A DNA stretch of 47,350 nucleotides from CAJWPI01 sp964571215. GTDB lineage: Bacteria; Pseudomonadota; Gammaproteobacteria; Magnimaribacterales; Magnimaribacteraceae. The stretch covers positions 1-47,350 of the forward strand of contig CAZMZZ010000007.1 in assembly GCA_964571215.1 (NCBI GenBank), given 5' to 3'. Position 1 is the first letter of the stretch. Every line of letters starts with the position of its first letter. The notes below the pieces were generated by a model, which was not told the origin of the DNA, made no database searches, and was given only the letters and a program-made list of their open reading frames with translations. The translations under genes and the position numbers were made by a program. Positions 8,664 through 16,278 of the stretch are shown here, piece after piece.

Positions 8664-10954
8664 AATTTATATCTAACTTTTATAGTAAAAGTATCACTTG
8701 TGGGGTCTTCCCAAGGTCTTTTGTAGATCTTTCCTAGATCATCTTCTTCATCCTCTTCGTATACACGCCCACCCTTCGTATACACTAAATAAAAATAAGC
8801 AAGAGGCATAATCTCGTATCGATATCGAATTTGAAAGGCCAATTCACTTAAAGTAAATGGAGAAACTTTCTCAGTAGATTTGATTAACTTGCCATTAAAG
8901 GTTGCAAGATATGGTTGTGGGTTTCTTGCTGTAAAAGCGACCATCTGAGCTTTAACCCTTAACTCATGTTTGTTAGCTTTAAACCATTTTAAAGAAATGT
9001 TTGTTCTCCTTTGTTTTTTATCATAAGTTGCCAGTTTATTTTCTGATATCCAATTAAGCCATTGATCTTCATCCTCGTGGCTATACTTAAAGTCTATATT
9101 TAAATTATCCGTAGGGTATAGACCATAATTAACAGAAAATTTACTTAGCCAATCTAGACCTGCAGAATAATTATCTCCTTTACCATAAGATAAACGAAAA
9201 CCATAAGTGCTTTCATCAGATCTGGGGCTATTATATTCAAAACTTACTCCATATCCCTCAGGCATATTTACATAGGGAGCAAATTCATAATTCCTAGTAA
9301 TCATAGTATCTTTACCTTTATTCCTATAAAAAATTCCTGCCTCTACTTCTGAAGTATTTTTATAGTAATTCTCTATTTCCAGCCCTATTCTTGAAGGTTC
9401 TACATCCCCCCTCGTATTGCTATCTCCACCATATTGAATTGTGTACTCTCGTCTCATAAAAGGAGATTCTTCTCCAAAATCAGTTACCCTAAATGAAGAA
9501 CGGCCCCCCAAAAGCATCCATCCATTTCTTGCTAAATACCCCATATCATTTAAGTCCAAATCATCATCAAAATAATAAAAGCCTAAATAATGAGAGACAT
9601 TTTTTTGAGGCATGCTTTCCATTCCTAATCTCAAACCTTTTCCTTCTTCTTTATTGACAAGAGAATTTAGAAATATCCCTGTAAGTCTGAATGATTGAGA
9701 ATAAAGATAATCAAAATCAACTGAATGAACCTTTGCTTCTCTATTAAAAAAAGGACTTTCTACATAAGTGCCTAAATAACCTATAGAGAAATCTTTCCAT
9801 TTAGTTCTAAATCTTGCTGCTAAAAAGTCTTTCCCTTTACTAAAATCTTCGTCTGCCTCAAAAGCCCCTAAAAAACCAGTATCAAAACTCTCCCCCTGTT
9901 GTGTATATCTAAAGGCTAAATCTATATCATTGTTTCCTTTCTCTCTTAAATTGCATTCGTCTTCAAAATCTGGAAAATATGTTGAACAATCATAATCGGG
10001 AGAACCGCCAATTCTTCTAGTGTTAACAACGTAGAAAAACCTATATCCCGAAACATCAAACATTGATTGATTTTCTGAAAAGAAAGGGCGTTTATCAGAA
10101 TAATATGTTTCCATAGCTGAAAAATTAACAACCACATCATCACTTTCTATCTGACCAAAGTCAGGATTAGCTGTAATATTTAATTGTTTTGATGAATCTA
10201 TTTTCCAAAATAATTCTGCTCCTACTTTACTTTCTATGTCCCCTGAAATTCTATCTTCACTCAAAGTTAAGTAAGGGAAGAAAACTAATTTAGAAGAAGA
10301 ATAGTTCTTTAATGTAAAGTCATCCAGTAATGATAAGAAACGTTGTCTCATAGGGTTTGATCTAACCGTTGAATACACCTTACCTTCAGCCATTGACTGT
10401 CTAAAGAAACCCAATTTTACTTTTCTATATTCTCCTCCCTGGGCTTTCATAGGAACAATTACCCATGGTATATGTATTTCAGCTGTCCAGTAAGTATCAA
10501 AAGATTTAGTTTTAGCAGCCCAATCAGCATCCCAATCAGCTTTTTGATCAGTTTCATTTCTAAATATTACATCTCTTAAAGAATCTCCTAGCGACACTGA
10601 AAACTCATAAGCCGTTAAGCTATCTCCGTCAAAGTCGATTATGGTTCCAACCCTATCAGCGTTGGTCTGCCAAGCATCTCTTTCATGATTTTGGATTCTC
10701 ATCGTTTCTTTGGGTTGGAAGCTTTTAAAACCCAAAAAGATACCTTCTTCATTTTCGTAAATAAGGACTTCAGTCTTATATTTTGTTTCTTTTAAAGTAA
10801 ATGGAGCAACTTCATGGAAGTCGGAGATTATTCTTGCCTCTTTCCATGCCTCATCATTTAACTGACCATCTATTTCTATTGAGGATAAAACAGAAGTGCT
10901 GAGTAAAGAACACAAAATAAGTGCTATTAATCTAAGCTTTTTCTTCCTTGACAT
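8660..10954 (-). CDS. DUF5916 family protein: CBM9-like domain plus C-terminal outer-membrane beta-barrel
   Basis: 764 aa. A signal peptide (LRLIALILCSLLSTSVLSS) is followed by a CBM9-like domain (IDGQLNDEAWKEA at about 27-39, continuing to about residue 210), then a long stretch of alternating polar/hydrophobic strands ending in the terminal phenylalanine (KVRYKF), as in barrel proteins inserted by BAM. This is the DUF5916 architecture, often annotated carbohydrate-binding family 9-like, whose function is not established. It is last of three same-strand genes after a flavin reductase and a DUF4399 protein, 17 bases from the latter. Possible outer-membrane receptor or enzyme; no substrate can be named. 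Four-base tail overlap with the convergent 65-aa gene. Confidence 0.85.
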   Translation of the reverse strand: MSRKKKLRLIALILCSLLSTSVLSSIEIDGQLNDEAWKEARIISDFHEVAPFTLKETKYKTEVLIYENEEGIFLGFKSFQPKETMRIQNHERDAWQTNADRVGTIIDFDGDSLTAYEFSVSLGDSLRDVIFRNETDQKADWDADWAAKTKSFDTYWTAEIHIPWVIVPMKAQGGEYRKVKLGFFRQSMAEGKVYSTVRSNPMRQRFLSLLDDFTLKNYSSSKLVFFPYLTLSEDRISGDIESKVGAELFWKIDSSKQLNITANPDFGQIESDDVVVNFSAMETYYSDKRPFFSENQSMFDVSGYRFFYVVNTRRIGGSPDYDCSTYFPDFEDECNLREKGNNDIDLAFRYTQQGESFDTGFLGAFEADEDFSKGKDFLAARFRTKWKDFSIGYLGTYVESPFFNREAKVHSVDFDYLYSQSFRLTGIFLNSLVNKEEGKGLRLGMESMPQKNVSHYLGFYYFDDDLDLNDMGYLARNGWMLLGGRSSFRVTDFGEESPFMRREYTIQYGGDSNTRGDVEPSRIGLEIENYYKNTSEVEAGIFYRNKGKDTMITRNYEFAPYVNMPEGYGVSFEYNSPRSDESTYGFRLSYGKGDNYSAGLDWLSKFSVNYGLYPTDNLNIDFKYSHEDEDQWLNWISENKLATYDKKQRRTNISLKWFKANKHELRVKAQMVAFTARNPQPYLATFNGKLIKSTEKVSPFTLSELAFQIRYRYEIMPLAYFYLVYTKGGRVYEEDEEDDLGKIYKRPWEDPTSDTFTIKVRYKF

Positions 10955-10971
10955 GTGTTGCTCTACTTATT

Positions 10972-11373
10972 CTATTCTAAGACATAAACAGTTATTTTTT
11001 TAGACAAAAGAACTGGGTTTACTGGGACATGATAAGCGTCTCCTAAAAGAAGTTGAAGGGTGTGAGAACCTTTAGGTAAAGAAATCAGTGTTTCTGTTTG
11101 ACCTCCTCCAAAATGGATATGATTCTTTGTGGCTGGTATAGGCTTATCCAAATTAGGTAAAACCTCAACATCGACAAGTAAATGATGATGACCAGTATTT
11201 TCTTTAATTACACCCGCAGGAGCAACACCAAATCCTCTTAAACCAAACTTTACAGTTATAGGGCTTTTTAATTTTTCTCCATTTTTTGGCTCTATAAAGT
11301 ACAGCTCTTGAGCTTGAGAATACGTATTTACAGAGTTTAAAATTAATAAGGTCAGTATGAGAAATTTCTTCAC
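10972..11373 (-). CDS. secreted DUF4399 domain protein
   Basis: 133 aa with an N-terminal signal peptide (KKFLILTLLILNSVNTYSQA, cleavage probably after about residue 20). The mature part matches DUF4399: FIEPKNGEKLKSPITVKFGLRG, a conserved GHHHLLVD segment, KNHIHFGGGQTE and a KGSHTLQLLLGDAYH close. The His-rich motifs could hold a metal, which is inference. The start is GTG at 11373, overlapping the flavin reductase stop as GTGA, so translation is probably coupled. Periplasmic location expected. No function is known for the family to my knowledge. Confidence 0.8.
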   Translation of the reverse strand: MKKFLILTLLILNSVNTYSQAQELYFIEPKNGEKLKSPITVKFGLRGFGVAPAGVIKENTGHHHLLVDVEVLPNLDKPIPATKNHIHFGGGQTETLISLPKGSHTLQLLLGDAYHVPVNPVLLSKKITVYVLE

Positions 11374-11843
11374 TTTATATATCTACCGTCTCGATAAAGA
11401 AGAGGAACTGAATCTTCAGATTTGATAACTTTTGTTACTTCACCAAAAAAAACTGTGTGAGTGTTCTGACTAAATGAGTCAAAACAATCACAAAAAATGT
11501 TGACTACTGAGTCTGAATTATAAGGAATATCTTTGTAAAAACTCCAGTTACCCTTTCCAAATCTCTCTTCTTCCTCTTCGCTACTACAAAGTACAGCTAA
11601 ATCTTCTTGTTTTGCAGAAAGGACATTGACACAAAATGGTCTGTCTTTTCCAAGTATATCGTGTATTGATGCCTCTTTATTTACACTTACGAGCATAGAA
11701 GGAGGTTCTAAAGATAAAGATGCAACCGAAGTGGCTGTCATTGCTTGTTTCAAACCTAGATGTTGGGTAGATATTACGTTCACAGTGGCTGTATACAAAC
11801 GCATTGCGTCAGTAAAATCTTTTTGTAAAGTATGCAAACTCAT
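11370..11843 (-). CDS. flavin reductase-like (FMN-binding split barrel) protein
   Basis: 157 aa of the flavin reductase/HpaC-like split-barrel family that supplies reduced FMN or FAD to partner monooxygenases. Recognisable blocks: MTATSVASLSLEPPSMLVSVN (about residues 35-55) for flavin phosphate binding, PFCVNVLSAKQEDLA, then THTVFFGEV and PLLYRDGRY. First gene of a three-gene set with the DUF4399 and DUF5916 genes. No partner monooxygenase lies in the window, so it may serve one elsewhere or act alone. ATG at 11843 is 78 bases from the divergent rsmD start. Confidence 0.85.
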   Translation of the reverse strand: MSLHTLQKDFTDAMRLYTATVNVISTQHLGLKQAMTATSVASLSLEPPSMLVSVNKEASIHDILGKDRPFCVNVLSAKQEDLAVLCSSEEEEERFGKGNWSFYKDIPYNSDSVVNIFCDCFDSFSQNTHTVFFGEVTKVIKSEDSVPLLYRDGRYIK

Positions 11844-11921
11844 TTAAAAACGGCAACCTATCATGTCTTCTTTCACGTTTCTAGTTAAATCGGTTAAATT
11901 AAGAGGATAATAGTTCAAAAA

Positions 11922-12494
11922 ATGATAAAAAAAAGAATACCTAAGATTAGAATTGTTGGAGGAAAATTTCGTGGTTCAAATATCCCTTTTGATTTTTCTT
12001 CAAGACTAAGACCTACATCTAATAAGACAAGAGAGATTCTATTTAACTGGCTTATGCACGATGTAGCAAATACAAAATGTCTAGATCTATTCTCTGGAAC
12101 CGGAGCTTTGGGAATTGAAGCCATTTCTAGGGGTGCTAAATGTGTTCTTTTTATAGAAGAAAACAAGGCGCTTTATAAACAACTTCACCTCAATCTTGAA
12201 AAACTTAAAGCATTGGGGCAATCAAAACTGATTAATGGAGACGCTTTAAAAATTCTTTTAAAACCAGTTGATAAAACTAGATACGATATTATTTTTTTGG
12301 ATCCTCCTTTTAGAAAAAATATTCTTAGAAAAATTTATAATAAGTTAATGGAAGAAGGCCTAATTTATAATGAAACTCTAATTTATGTTGAGGCAGAAAA
12401 AGAACTTGATTTAGAAAGAGTCTTTGGAAACTGGAAAATGCTTAAATGTAAAATAACTGATCAAACCAGATTTGGTTTGTTTAAATTGAAATGA
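11922..12494 (+). CDS. rsmD: 16S rRNA (guanine(966)-N(2))-methyltransferase
   Basis: SAM-dependent methyltransferase acting on G966 of 16S rRNA in the assembled small subunit. Seen: the start-proximal IRIVGGKFRGSNIP block, RPTSNKTREILFNWL, the SAM-binding LDLFSGTGALGIEAISRGA (about residues 46-64) and the catalytic DPPF motif in DIIFLDPPF (about residues 120-128). 190 aa is normal. The stop overlaps the next gene's start as ATGA. Divergent from the flavin reductase gene. Confidence 0.95.
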   Translation: MIKKRIPKIRIVGGKFRGSNIPFDFSSRLRPTSNKTREILFNWLMHDVANTKCLDLFSGTGALGIEAISRGAKCVLFIEENKALYKQLHLNLEKLKALGQSKLINGDALKILLKPVDKTRYDIIFLDPPFRKNILRKIYNKLMEEGLIYNETLIYVEAEKELDLERVFGNWKMLKCKITDQTRFGLFKLK

Positions 12495-12751
12495 AAATTA
12501 GATTCTTTCTTATTTCTATTATCTTTGCTACAAGCTTCTCAATAATAGTTGGTGAAGGAAATTTATGGCCTGGAAGTAGGTTGGTAGAACTATTTGATAA
12601 GAAGATTGAAATTAATGATGTTTTGATAGTTACGCTAATAGCAGCTTTAAGTGTTTTCTGTGTCTTGATTTTAGGAATAGTAGATAAAATATTCACATTC
12701 TTTTCTAAAAGAGTAAGAAGTGAGAAGAAGCAAATGGCTGAAAAGAAATAA
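12491..12751 (+). CDS. small inner-membrane protein of unknown function
   Basis: 86 aa, not recognised. An N-terminal hydrophobic segment (about 4-21, possibly a signal anchor), a short polar loop, a second hydrophobic helix (about 43-66) and a strongly basic tail (KRVRSEKKQMAEKK), which by the positive-inside rule would be cytoplasmic. The start overlaps the rsmD stop as ATGA, arguing for a genuine, translated gene. The end lies 4 bases from the convergent rho gene. Confidence 0.65.
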   Translation: MKIRFFLISIIFATSFSIIVGEGNLWPGSRLVELFDKKIEINDVLIVTLIAALSVFCVLILGIVDKIFTFFSKRVRSEKKQMAEKK

Positions 12752-12755
12752 ATAG

Positions 12756-14015
12756 CTATTTTCTTTTCATAGATTCAAAGAATTCTGAATTAGTTTTAAA
12801 ATCTTTTAGTTTGTCTAATACCCATTCCATGGCGGCAGTGTCCTCCATTTCATTGAGTAGTTTTCTAAGGATTGTGATATGTCGTAGCTCTGAATCAGTT
12901 GTAAGAAGATCTTCTCTTCTTGTCCCTGTCTTCCTAATATTTATAGCCGGAAATACCCTTTTTTCGGCTATTTTTCGATCTAAGTTAATCTCAGAGTTTC
13001 CTGTTCCTTTGAATTCCTCAAATATCACCTCATCCATTCGTGAACCTGTATCTATAAGCGCAGTGGCAATAATTGTTAAGCTGCCACCTCCCTCTATATT
13101 CCTTGCTGCTCCAAAGAATCTTTTTGGCTTCTCTAGGGCATTAGCATCTACACCTCCTGTCAAAATCTTTCCAGAAGCGGCTTGGGTAGAATTATAAGCT
13201 CTTGCTAATCGTGTAATTGAATCTAAAAGAATAACCACATCTTCTTTATGTTCAACTAAGCGTTTGGCTTTGTTTATTACCATATCAGCTACTTGAACAT
13301 GTCTAGTTGGAGGTTCATCAAAGGTACTCGCAATTACTTCGCCTTTTACTGAACGAACCATTTCAGTAACTTCTTCAGGTCTTTCATCAACTAAAAGAAC
13401 CATAATTTTGCATTCCGGATTATTTTTTTCAATAGAATGTGCGATGCTCTGTAGTAATAAAGTTTTACCAGCTTTCGGTGGAGAAACTATTAGTGATCTT
13501 TGTCCTTTGCCTGTAGGAGCAGTAAGATCTATAACTCTAGCAGAAAGGTCTTCTGTACTCCCACTTCCTGATTCAAAAACCATTCTTTGATCAGGAAATA
13601 GGGGGGTTAGATTCGTAAATGATACTTTATTCTTTGACTTATCAGGAGAATCAAAGTTTATCTTATCTATTTTTAAGATAGCAAAATATCTTTCTCCTTC
13701 TTTCGGTGGTCTAATCTTACCCTGAATAGTGTCTCCTGTTCTCAAACTAAACCTTCTAATCTGGCTTGGGGAAACATATATATCATCAGGACCTGCTAAA
13801 TATGATGAATCCGGTGATCTCAGGAATCCAAAACCATCTTGAAGAATCTCAAGGACCCCTCCTCCTTCTATATCCTCACCTTCTTTAGATTTGTTTTTTA
13901 GGATATTAAAAATAATATGTTGTCTCTTTGAACGAGCAGCATTTTCTACACCACATTCTTCACCTAAAGATATTAGATCTTCTACTGGCATAGTCTTTAA
14001 TTCTGATAGGTTCAT
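12756..14015 (-). CDS. rho: transcription termination factor Rho
   Basis: Hexameric RNA-dependent ATPase that ends transcription at factor-dependent sites. 419 aa, matching E. coli length. Domains: N-terminal helical Rho-N, a cold-shock-like RNA-binding fold (GGVLEILQDGFGFLRSPDSS, about residues 52-71), Walker A SPPKAGKT at about 178-185, Walker B VVILLDSITRLARAYN, and the Q and R loop regions. It follows trxA, as in E. coli, but there is no recognisable rhoL leader peptide; a 100-base leader with two small hairpins lies between. Because convergent genes here have almost no room for intrinsic terminators, Rho may carry more of the load in this organism. Confidence 0.97.
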   Translation of the reverse strand: MNLSELKTMPVEDLISLGEECGVENAARSKRQHIIFNILKNKSKEGEDIEGGGVLEILQDGFGFLRSPDSSYLAGPDDIYVSPSQIRRFSLRTGDTIQGKIRPPKEGERYFAILKIDKINFDSPDKSKNKVSFTNLTPLFPDQRMVFESGSGSTEDLSARVIDLTAPTGKGQRSLIVSPPKAGKTLLLQSIAHSIEKNNPECKIMVLLVDERPEEVTEMVRSVKGEVIASTFDEPPTRHVQVADMVINKAKRLVEHKEDVVILLDSITRLARAYNSTQAASGKILTGGVDANALEKPKRFFGAARNIEGGGSLTIIATALIDTGSRMDEVIFEEFKGTGNSEINLDRKIAEKRVFPAINIRKTGTRREDLLTTDSELRHITILRKLLNEMEDTAAMEWVLDKLKDFKTNSEFFESMKRK

Positions 14016-14056
14016 AATATTTAATATTTAGACTTATTTTAAACCGGGATAACGTC

Positions 14057-14099
14057 GTCCCAGACAGGGACCTTTATAAATCTATCACCCTTAGAGTGA
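14057..14099 (-). promoter_or_regulatory. two small hairpins in the trxA-rho leader
   Basis: On the minus-strand RNA, 14099-14085 forms UCACUC-UAA-GGGUGA (6 pairs, one G-U) and 14071-14057 forms GUCCC-UGUCU-GGGAC (5 pairs). Neither has a U run, so they are not typical intrinsic terminators. rho mRNA leaders elsewhere mediate autoregulation, so these may be part of a rho leader, or simply trxA 3'-end structure. The rho start itself has no visible Shine-Dalgarno sequence. Confidence 0.35.
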
Positions 14100-14115
14100 G
14101 ACGTCTACTTTTTAT

Positions 14116-14436
14116 TTAAAGGTTTGATTCTATAAAATCAGATAGTTGACCCTTATTAACTGCACCAACTTGTTGAGCAACCACCTCACCATCCTTAAAT
14201 ATTAATAGGGTTGGGATACTTACTACATTTTGTTCAGAAGCCAAAATTTGATTCTGGTCTACATCTACTTTCCCTACTTTAAGTCTGTCAGCATACTCAG
14301 AAGCCATCTCTTCTACTAAGGGAGATATCATCTTGCAAGGACCACACCATGCAGCCCAATAATCCACAAGAAAAGGCAAGCTCGATGAATTAATCTCTTC
14401 TTTAAAGTTCTCTTCAGTTAGCTCAAGTACTGTCAT
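14116..14436 (-). CDS. trxA: thioredoxin 1
   Basis: General cytoplasmic dithiol reductant. 106 aa with the WCGPC active site (C31 and C34), the preceding PFLVDYWAAW strand, D23-type buried acid region (VDYW) and cis-proline segment SIPTLLIF. Start ATG 14436, supported by length. It sits directly upstream of rho, a conserved pairing. A candidate promoter lies about 80-110 bases upstream in the 131-base gap after ilvD. Confidence 0.96.
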   Translation of the reverse strand: MTVLELTEENFKEEINSSSLPFLVDYWAAWCGPCKMISPLVEEMASEYADRLKVGKVDVDQNQILASEQNVVSIPTLLIFKDGEVVAQQVGAVNKGQLSDFIESNL

Positions 14437-14518
14437 AATTTTTCTTTAAAAAACCTTTTGAATCAAAATTGGTTGAGAGAAATGAACGAATTTACAAATA
14501 ATTTTATCCTTAAAGCTA

Positions 14519-14546
14519 ATTATTGTGCCTTATAAAAATTTTTCAA
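14519..14546 (-). promoter_or_regulatory. trxA: candidate trxA promoter
   Basis: On the minus strand TTGAAA (14546-14541) and AATAAT (14524-14519) are separated by 16 bases, a good sigma-70-like pair in the 131-base gap between the ilvD stop and trxA. The leader would be about 75 bases. The A/T-only inverted repeat just after ilvD is too weak to call a terminator. Confidence 0.35.
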
Positions 14547-14567
14547 GATATTTAAGAAAAAATTTAG

Positions 14568-16238
14568 TTAGGAGGTAGTTACTGCTCCCTCAGAAGCTGA
14601 AGAAACTACTTTTGAATACTTTTCAAGGACCCCACTAACGTCTTCTCTATTAGGCACTTTCCATTCTTTAGATCTCTTTTCTAAATCTTTTTCTGATACA
14701 ACCAAATTTACTTCATTCTTAACCGCATCTATAAATATTTCATCTCCATCTTTTACTAGAGCAATAGCTCCACCACTATAAGCCTCGGGTGTTATATGAC
14801 CTACTACAAAACCATGAGTTCCTCCAGAAAATCTTCCATCAGTTAAAAAGGCGACTTTTCCTCCTAACCCTTTCCCCATTATTGCAGAAGTAGGAGACAA
14901 CATCTCTCTCATTCCTGGACCCCCTCTTGGTCCCTCATACCTAATTACTAAAACATCTCCTTCCTTGACTTCATCTGAAAGTATACTCTTCATGACCTCT
15001 TCTTCAGAATTAAATGTCCTAGCCTTTCCTCTAAAAGAAGTTCCTTCTTTACCAGATATTTTTGCAACAGCTCCTTCTGAAGCAAGATTTCCATAAAGGA
15101 TTCTTATATGACTGTCTTTCTTTAAAGGATTCTCAAAAGATTTGACTATATCTTGATCTTTAGCAAACGGTTCACATGAATCAAGATTCTCTCTTAATGA
15201 CTTTCCTGTGACAGTTAAAACGTCTCCATGAAGCAAACCTTCATCTAACAATTGCTTCATTAGAGGTGAAACTCCACCTATTGAAATAAATTCAGACATT
15301 AAATAATTTCCGCTAGGTTTTAGATCTGCTAATACCGGTACCTTCTCTCCAATTCTAATAAAATCCTTAAGGGATAACTTGACTTTAGCTTCATGTGCTA
15401 TTGCTATTAAATGCAAAACAACATTGGTAGATCCACCTAAAGCAATTGAAACAGTTATTGCATTTTCAAATGCTTTTTTTGTAAGAATATCTCTTGGTTT
15501 TAGATCGTTAGATATTAATTCATTCATTAACTTACCTGCTAGGTATGTATCCTTCTCCTTATCTAAGGAAATAGCTTCCCTAGCAGAGCTATTTGGGAGG
15601 CTCATTCCTAATGCTTCTATAGCAGAAGCCATGCTATTTGCTGTATACATACCGCCACAAGAACCTGGACCTGGAATAGCATTTTTTTCAATTTCTTCCA
15701 GTCTCTTAATCGAGATATCTCCTTTTGAATGAGCGCCTATAGCTTCAAAAACAGAAATTATATCTGTCCTTTCTTTTCCGGGCTTAATACTTCCTCCATA
15801 AACAAAGATTGAAGGTCGGTTTAATCTTGCTAAAGCCATTAAGCAAGCAGGCATATTCTTATCGCATCCACCTATGGCCACTATTCCATCAAACCCTTGG
15901 GCTTGTGCAACAGTTTCAATTGAATCCGCTATTACTTCTCTAGAAACTAATGAATAACGCATCCCTTTAGTTCCCATAGAAATTCCGTCTGACACAGTAA
16001 TTGTATTGAATATTACGGATTTGGACCCGCTGCTATCTACACCCTCAGCTGCTTTGTCAGCTAATTTATTAATATGCATATTGCAAGGAGTAACCATGCT
16101 CCAAGTAGAGGCTATACCAACTTGAGATCTTTGAAAATCATCATCTTCAAAACCTACAGCTCTTAACATAGCCCTTGAAGGGGCCTGTTGAAGTCCATCG
16201 ACTATTTTCGATGAATATTTTCTTTTAGCTTTGGTCAT
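14568..16238 (-). CDS. ilvD: dihydroxy-acid dehydratase
   Basis: Iron-sulfur enzyme that removes water from 2,3-dihydroxy acids to give the 2-oxo acids of valine and isoleucine, the step after IlvC. 556 aa, the shorter IlvD form rather than the about 616-aa E. coli type. Cluster-ligand regions are visible: TPCNMHINKLAD (about residues 50-61), IGGCDKNMPACLMA (about 121-134) and GPGSCGGMYTANSM (about 191-204). It is 40 bases downstream of the ABC ATPase gene, with a perfect palindrome in that gap, and is not joined to the ilvI-ilvH-ilvC operon. Confidence 0.96.
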   Translation of the reverse strand: MTKAKRKYSSKIVDGLQQAPSRAMLRAVGFEDDDFQRSQVGIASTWSMVTPCNMHINKLADKAAEGVDSSGSKSVIFNTITVSDGISMGTKGMRYSLVSREVIADSIETVAQAQGFDGIVAIGGCDKNMPACLMALARLNRPSIFVYGGSIKPGKERTDIISVFEAIGAHSKGDISIKRLEEIEKNAIPGPGSCGGMYTANSMASAIEALGMSLPNSSAREAISLDKEKDTYLAGKLMNELISNDLKPRDILTKKAFENAITVSIALGGSTNVVLHLIAIAHEAKVKLSLKDFIRIGEKVPVLADLKPSGNYLMSEFISIGGVSPLMKQLLDEGLLHGDVLTVTGKSLRENLDSCEPFAKDQDIVKSFENPLKKDSHIRILYGNLASEGAVAKISGKEGTSFRGKARTFNSEEEVMKSILSDEVKEGDVLVIRYEGPRGGPGMREMLSPTSAIMGKGLGGKVAFLTDGRFSGGTHGFVVGHITPEAYSGGAIALVKDGDEIFIDAVKNEVNLVVSEKDLEKRSKEWKVPNREDVSGVLEKYSKVVSSASEGAVTTS

Positions 16239-16266
16239 ATTTACTAATTATAAATTATTAACATTG

Positions 16267-16278
16267 AAATCATGATTT
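16267..16278. repeat. 12-base perfect palindrome in front of ilvD
   Basis: AAATCATGATTT reads the same on both strands and fills the end of the 40-base gap between the ABC ATPase stop (16279) and ilvD (16238). With flanking bases it extends to TGAAATCATGATTTTCA with one extra T. It is about 29 bases before the ilvD ATG, so an operator is possible; it could also be chance in AT-rich DNA. Confidence 0.35.

Noticed and set aside
14530..14567. Intrinsic terminator after ilvD
   Set aside because: The inverted repeat consists almost only of A and T, so the stem would be too weak; it more likely reflects base composition.
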